Positions 61,751 through 64,000 of a stretch of DNA of 64,000 bases are shown here, one piece after another (within the stretch, counting starts at the first letter, position 1; every line of letters starts with the position of its first letter). The position numbers were made by a program, and so were the translations under genes. The stretch comes from Aphelocoma coerulescens (taxonomy: Eukaryota > Chordata > Aves > Passeriformes > Corvidae). The notes under the pieces are model-generated. The model did not search any database, had not been told where the DNA came from, and saw only the letters and a program-made list of their open reading frames with translations. The stretch lies in contig NC_091013.1 in NCBI RefSeq assembly GCF_041296385.1, positions 31,381,001 through 31,445,000 of the forward strand, read 5' to 3'.

Positions 61751-63628
61751 GCCCCTGAAGATTAATAAGGATTAGTGGACAAAGCAGAGGAGAAAGAACA
61801 ATGTACGCCAAGAACATACTAATAAAACTCCAGGGTGAAAAATTAATACCGAGGTGTTGAAAGGCCTCAGAAAAATCATGAAATCCAGAAGGAGTTTTAC
61901 AGTTCCTTAAAAGATGTGGCTCTGATGATAACCAACTCCAAAATGGGAAGAAAGGGAGACCCCTTTAAGTCTTACAGCCTGTAAATCTTAAATAAATATG
62001 AACCAGACAGTGAAAATCACATTCATACATTCATATTGCAGATTTACAGAGAAACACTCAAGCTGCAGTTTACAAGTGATTTTAAATCCCTCAGAAATCC
62101 ACACTGGAAAGCAATCCTGAAACAAAGCCCCTAGGAACAGTGAGGAGTACAGAATAATGCAGTGAGAGAAGGCAGGTTAGGAATCACTTATGATAAATTG
62201 CCTGACCTGATCTCCTCGGGTAACTTCTTGTGGCCACAAGATACTCATGAGCATTTAAACAGGGCAAGTCTGGGGGTGCAAGAGGCTTTCATTACTTCTG
62301 TTTTCAGCCCTGATGAGCAGCTCTGCACTCTTCAAGGAGAACACTGAAAATTGGAGAGGGTTTCAAGACGAGGGAGAAAGATGCTTAGCTCGTTGGGGAA
62401 ACATGCCCTGGAGCGAAAGATACCCGCACAATGAACTGAGCTTGACTGAAGCAGGGCTGCTGGCTGGCTGGCTTGATCACAGTCTATAAACACCTGTGCT
62501 GGGAAAGGAGCTGGGAGGCTGCAGGGCAGCTCTGTCTCACAGGCACAGGTCTAACTTCCAGCAAAAGAAAGTGTTTATAAACTCATCTTAACATGGAAGG
62601 CGGAAAACGGTGCATGTGGTTGGACTGAGGTGGGTTCACAACCACAGGATTATCCAGAAGTTTTGCTCTGGGTCCACAACAGCACCCAGATTTGAAGCAG
62701 AAGAAAACCACTCTGCGGAGTCCCATCACCCAAGCTAAGGCATGCAGTCAGGTTGTGCTCTTCACAAAAATATATTCCTGGCTTCACTAGCTTAGGAATA
62801 AACTGCATTTAAGCTAAAAACAAACAAAACCTTGTGAAATAAAACCAGAATCAACATGGAAGACATGTGAAGAGTGAAATGTGAAAGAAGACAGATATAC
62901 AAGTGTTTTTCCTGGTTTGGTTCCCAAATGGCAGTATATAGTAATGACATCTTTCCTTAACCCTGGCTTGGAAAAAGTATGTCTACAGCTCATTAACTGC
63001 AGTCCAATATAGGGTGACATCCAGCACTCTGGGTGGTTGCTAACATGAGGGCTGCTGACTTAGAGCATAAATGGTTCACTGCACAGTTCCAGGGCAACAC
63101 CTACCACCCAAGGAAGACAAACAAGATGCTCTGGAAGCTATGCAATTTACTCATGCACAGGTAGGATGTATTGCTTCACTGTCACCAAAGAAATGGTTCA
63201 ACTTCTCACCATGTGTACACCTGTGCCATCTCAGTGAAGTCTCTGGTGTAGCTCGTGTAACTCCATACAATCGCTGTAACTGAGCTCTCTCACAAAAACA
63301 GCAGTTAATCCACAGGACAGGCAAGATGGAAAGCAAAATGTCTGAATCTGCCAACAGCCAGTTTACTGGCTTTGATTTGCCAAAGGTTGCTGTGGGTGAG
63401 GTATAGGAAAATGCATCTACAGTCAGCCCACAGTGCCTCCAAGAGAGTCTTCCAAGCCCAGCAGAACATACTTCAGTAGTTCTCATTTGTTTCTTATCCA
63501 GAAATGCCTGTGAGCCCAGCAGTTTATGAAGCAATCCTTTTGCAACAAATTAAAAGAAGAGGGATTTCTGGGGAGCACTCTTAACACTCCTGGATCTCCA
63601 TCTCAATAGCTGTATTCAACCCCTTCTG

Positions 63629-63690
63629 CTCACTGCTCAGTCCCAATTACAATGAGCTAGCTCACTGCTCGGTCCCAATTACAATAAAAG
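63629..63690. repeat. Two-copy tandem duplication, 32-bp unit
   Basis: CTCACTGCTCAGTCCCAATT at 63629 recurs at 63661 as CTCACTGCTCGGTCCCAATT. Both are followed by ACAAT, and the period is 32 bp. It is a recent-looking local duplication with one or two differences. Confidence 0.85.
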
Positions 63691-64000
63691 TATTTAATTT
63701 CCTCTCTGATTTCCCTTCAACAACAGATTGCAACTTGTCACACTTCAAGCTAATTTTGGTAGCTCATTTAACACACACAGAAACCTGAGTATGTTCCCAA
63801 GCTCTGGCTCATTGCAATAAAGGATGGAGAAAGGAGATGAAATCTCTGGAGATTGAGAACCCAACCATATTACTGCTGGCTGAAAACTTGTTTTGTCCCA
63901 GTAGTCTTGGGGTACAGCTAGAATATTTCATGAATGATTAATAGGCTATAGGCAGATCAATGAGACTCTGCCCTAAATGTATCTGAACCAACTCAGCTGG

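Larger units (their letters stand above)
1..64000 (+). other. AFF3: AFF3 gene, internal segment (four coding exons and flanking introns)
   Basis: The whole window appears to lie inside one transcription unit read on the + strand. AFF3 is a nuclear protein of the AF4/FMR2 family. Family members act as scaffolds of super-elongation-type complexes that link P-TEFb and AF9/ENL to RNA polymerase II. Seen here: four short ORF segments with GT-AG borders and compatible phases (0-0, 0-1, 1-2, 2-0). Together they encode 76 residues that align without gaps in the linker to human AFF3 as I remember it (about residues 310-390 of ~1,226). AFF1 and AFF4 share the 'HSWPPPLTAIHTP' block but have a longer, different linker and read 'DLQLSDSED' or 'DLKLSSSED' afterwards, so AFF3 fits best. 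AFF2 is the main alternative and was not fully excluded from memory. Gene start, gene end and most coding exons are not in the window. Confidence 0.88.
52554..64000 (+). other. AFF3: Start of the next AFF3 intron
   Basis: The next AFF3 exon should begin with residues like QAAQRTALRAL. I searched the rest of the window for such a sequence after an AG and found none, so the intron probably runs past the end. It contains two LTR-type elements (53493-54061 and 57898-58549), an old MIR/L2-like relic near 61525-61750, an alternating purine-pyrimidine tract near 60418-60455 and a short tandem duplication at 63629-63690. Confidence 0.75.

Noticed and set aside
52554..64000. Search for the following AFF3 exon ('QAAQRTALRAL...')
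   Set aside because: No AG-preceded sequence coding this was found. A CAG/GCAGTGATC at 56020 reads AVIIGSYMQ and does not match.
1..64000. CR1 retrotransposon 3' tails, tRNA/rRNA genes, CRISPR arrays, bacterial or phage features
   Set aside because: I looked for the ATTCTATGA-type CR1 tail, repeated spacer structures and RNA gene signatures, and saw none. Old CR1 fragments without tails could have been missed by eye.

Overview
This is a vertebrate nuclear segment, most likely from a bird. It is about 60% A+T and almost entirely intronic. It carries short exons with consensus GT-AG borders. Its interspersed repeats look like avian endogenous-retrovirus LTRs, and no Alu, L1 or B1/B2 sequence was recognised. 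Nothing points to a prokaryote, organelle or plasmid: there is no operon-like ORF chain, no rRNA or tRNA, no CRISPR array and no insertion sequence. The bird assignment rests on recognising three repeat types from memory and is an inference.

The one gene I can support is an internal piece of AFF3 (LAF4, AF4/FMR2 family) on the + strand. Four short coding exons are spliced in consistent reading phase: 11516-11602 (87 nt, phase 0 to 0), 16991-17027 (37 nt), 22761-22812 (52 nt) and 52502-52553 (52 nt, ending in phase 0). Joined, they give 76 codons with no stop. They run from the conserved '[16 protein letters not shown]' block, through a poorly conserved linker of exactly the length remembered for human AFF3, to the acidic-serine block 'MLEDDLKLSSDEEEN'. 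Exons upstream of the first block and downstream of the last were searched for and not found, so they probably lie outside the window.

Layout: 1-11515 is intron upstream of the first visible exon, with a CA repeat and an A26 tract. The introns at 11603-16990 (5.4 kb) and 17028-22760 (5.7 kb) follow. The second contains an LTR-derived repeat with ~48-bp subrepeats (18818-19454). The intron at 22813-52501 (29.7 kb) holds low-complexity tracts, two CpG-dense patches and an AT-rich candidate regulatory element near 25.9-26.2 kb. From 52554 to the end is the start of the next intron, with a solo LTR in sense orientation (53493-54061, 4-bp target-site duplication), an antisense LTR-like element with recognisable promoter and poly(A) modules (57898-58549), and an ancient MIR/L2-like relic (about 61525-61750).

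No new gene system is evident. The points most worth checking are the AFF3 exon chain and its possible 15-nt alternative donor, the antisense LTR promoter inside AFF3, and the candidate noncoding regulatory blocks.
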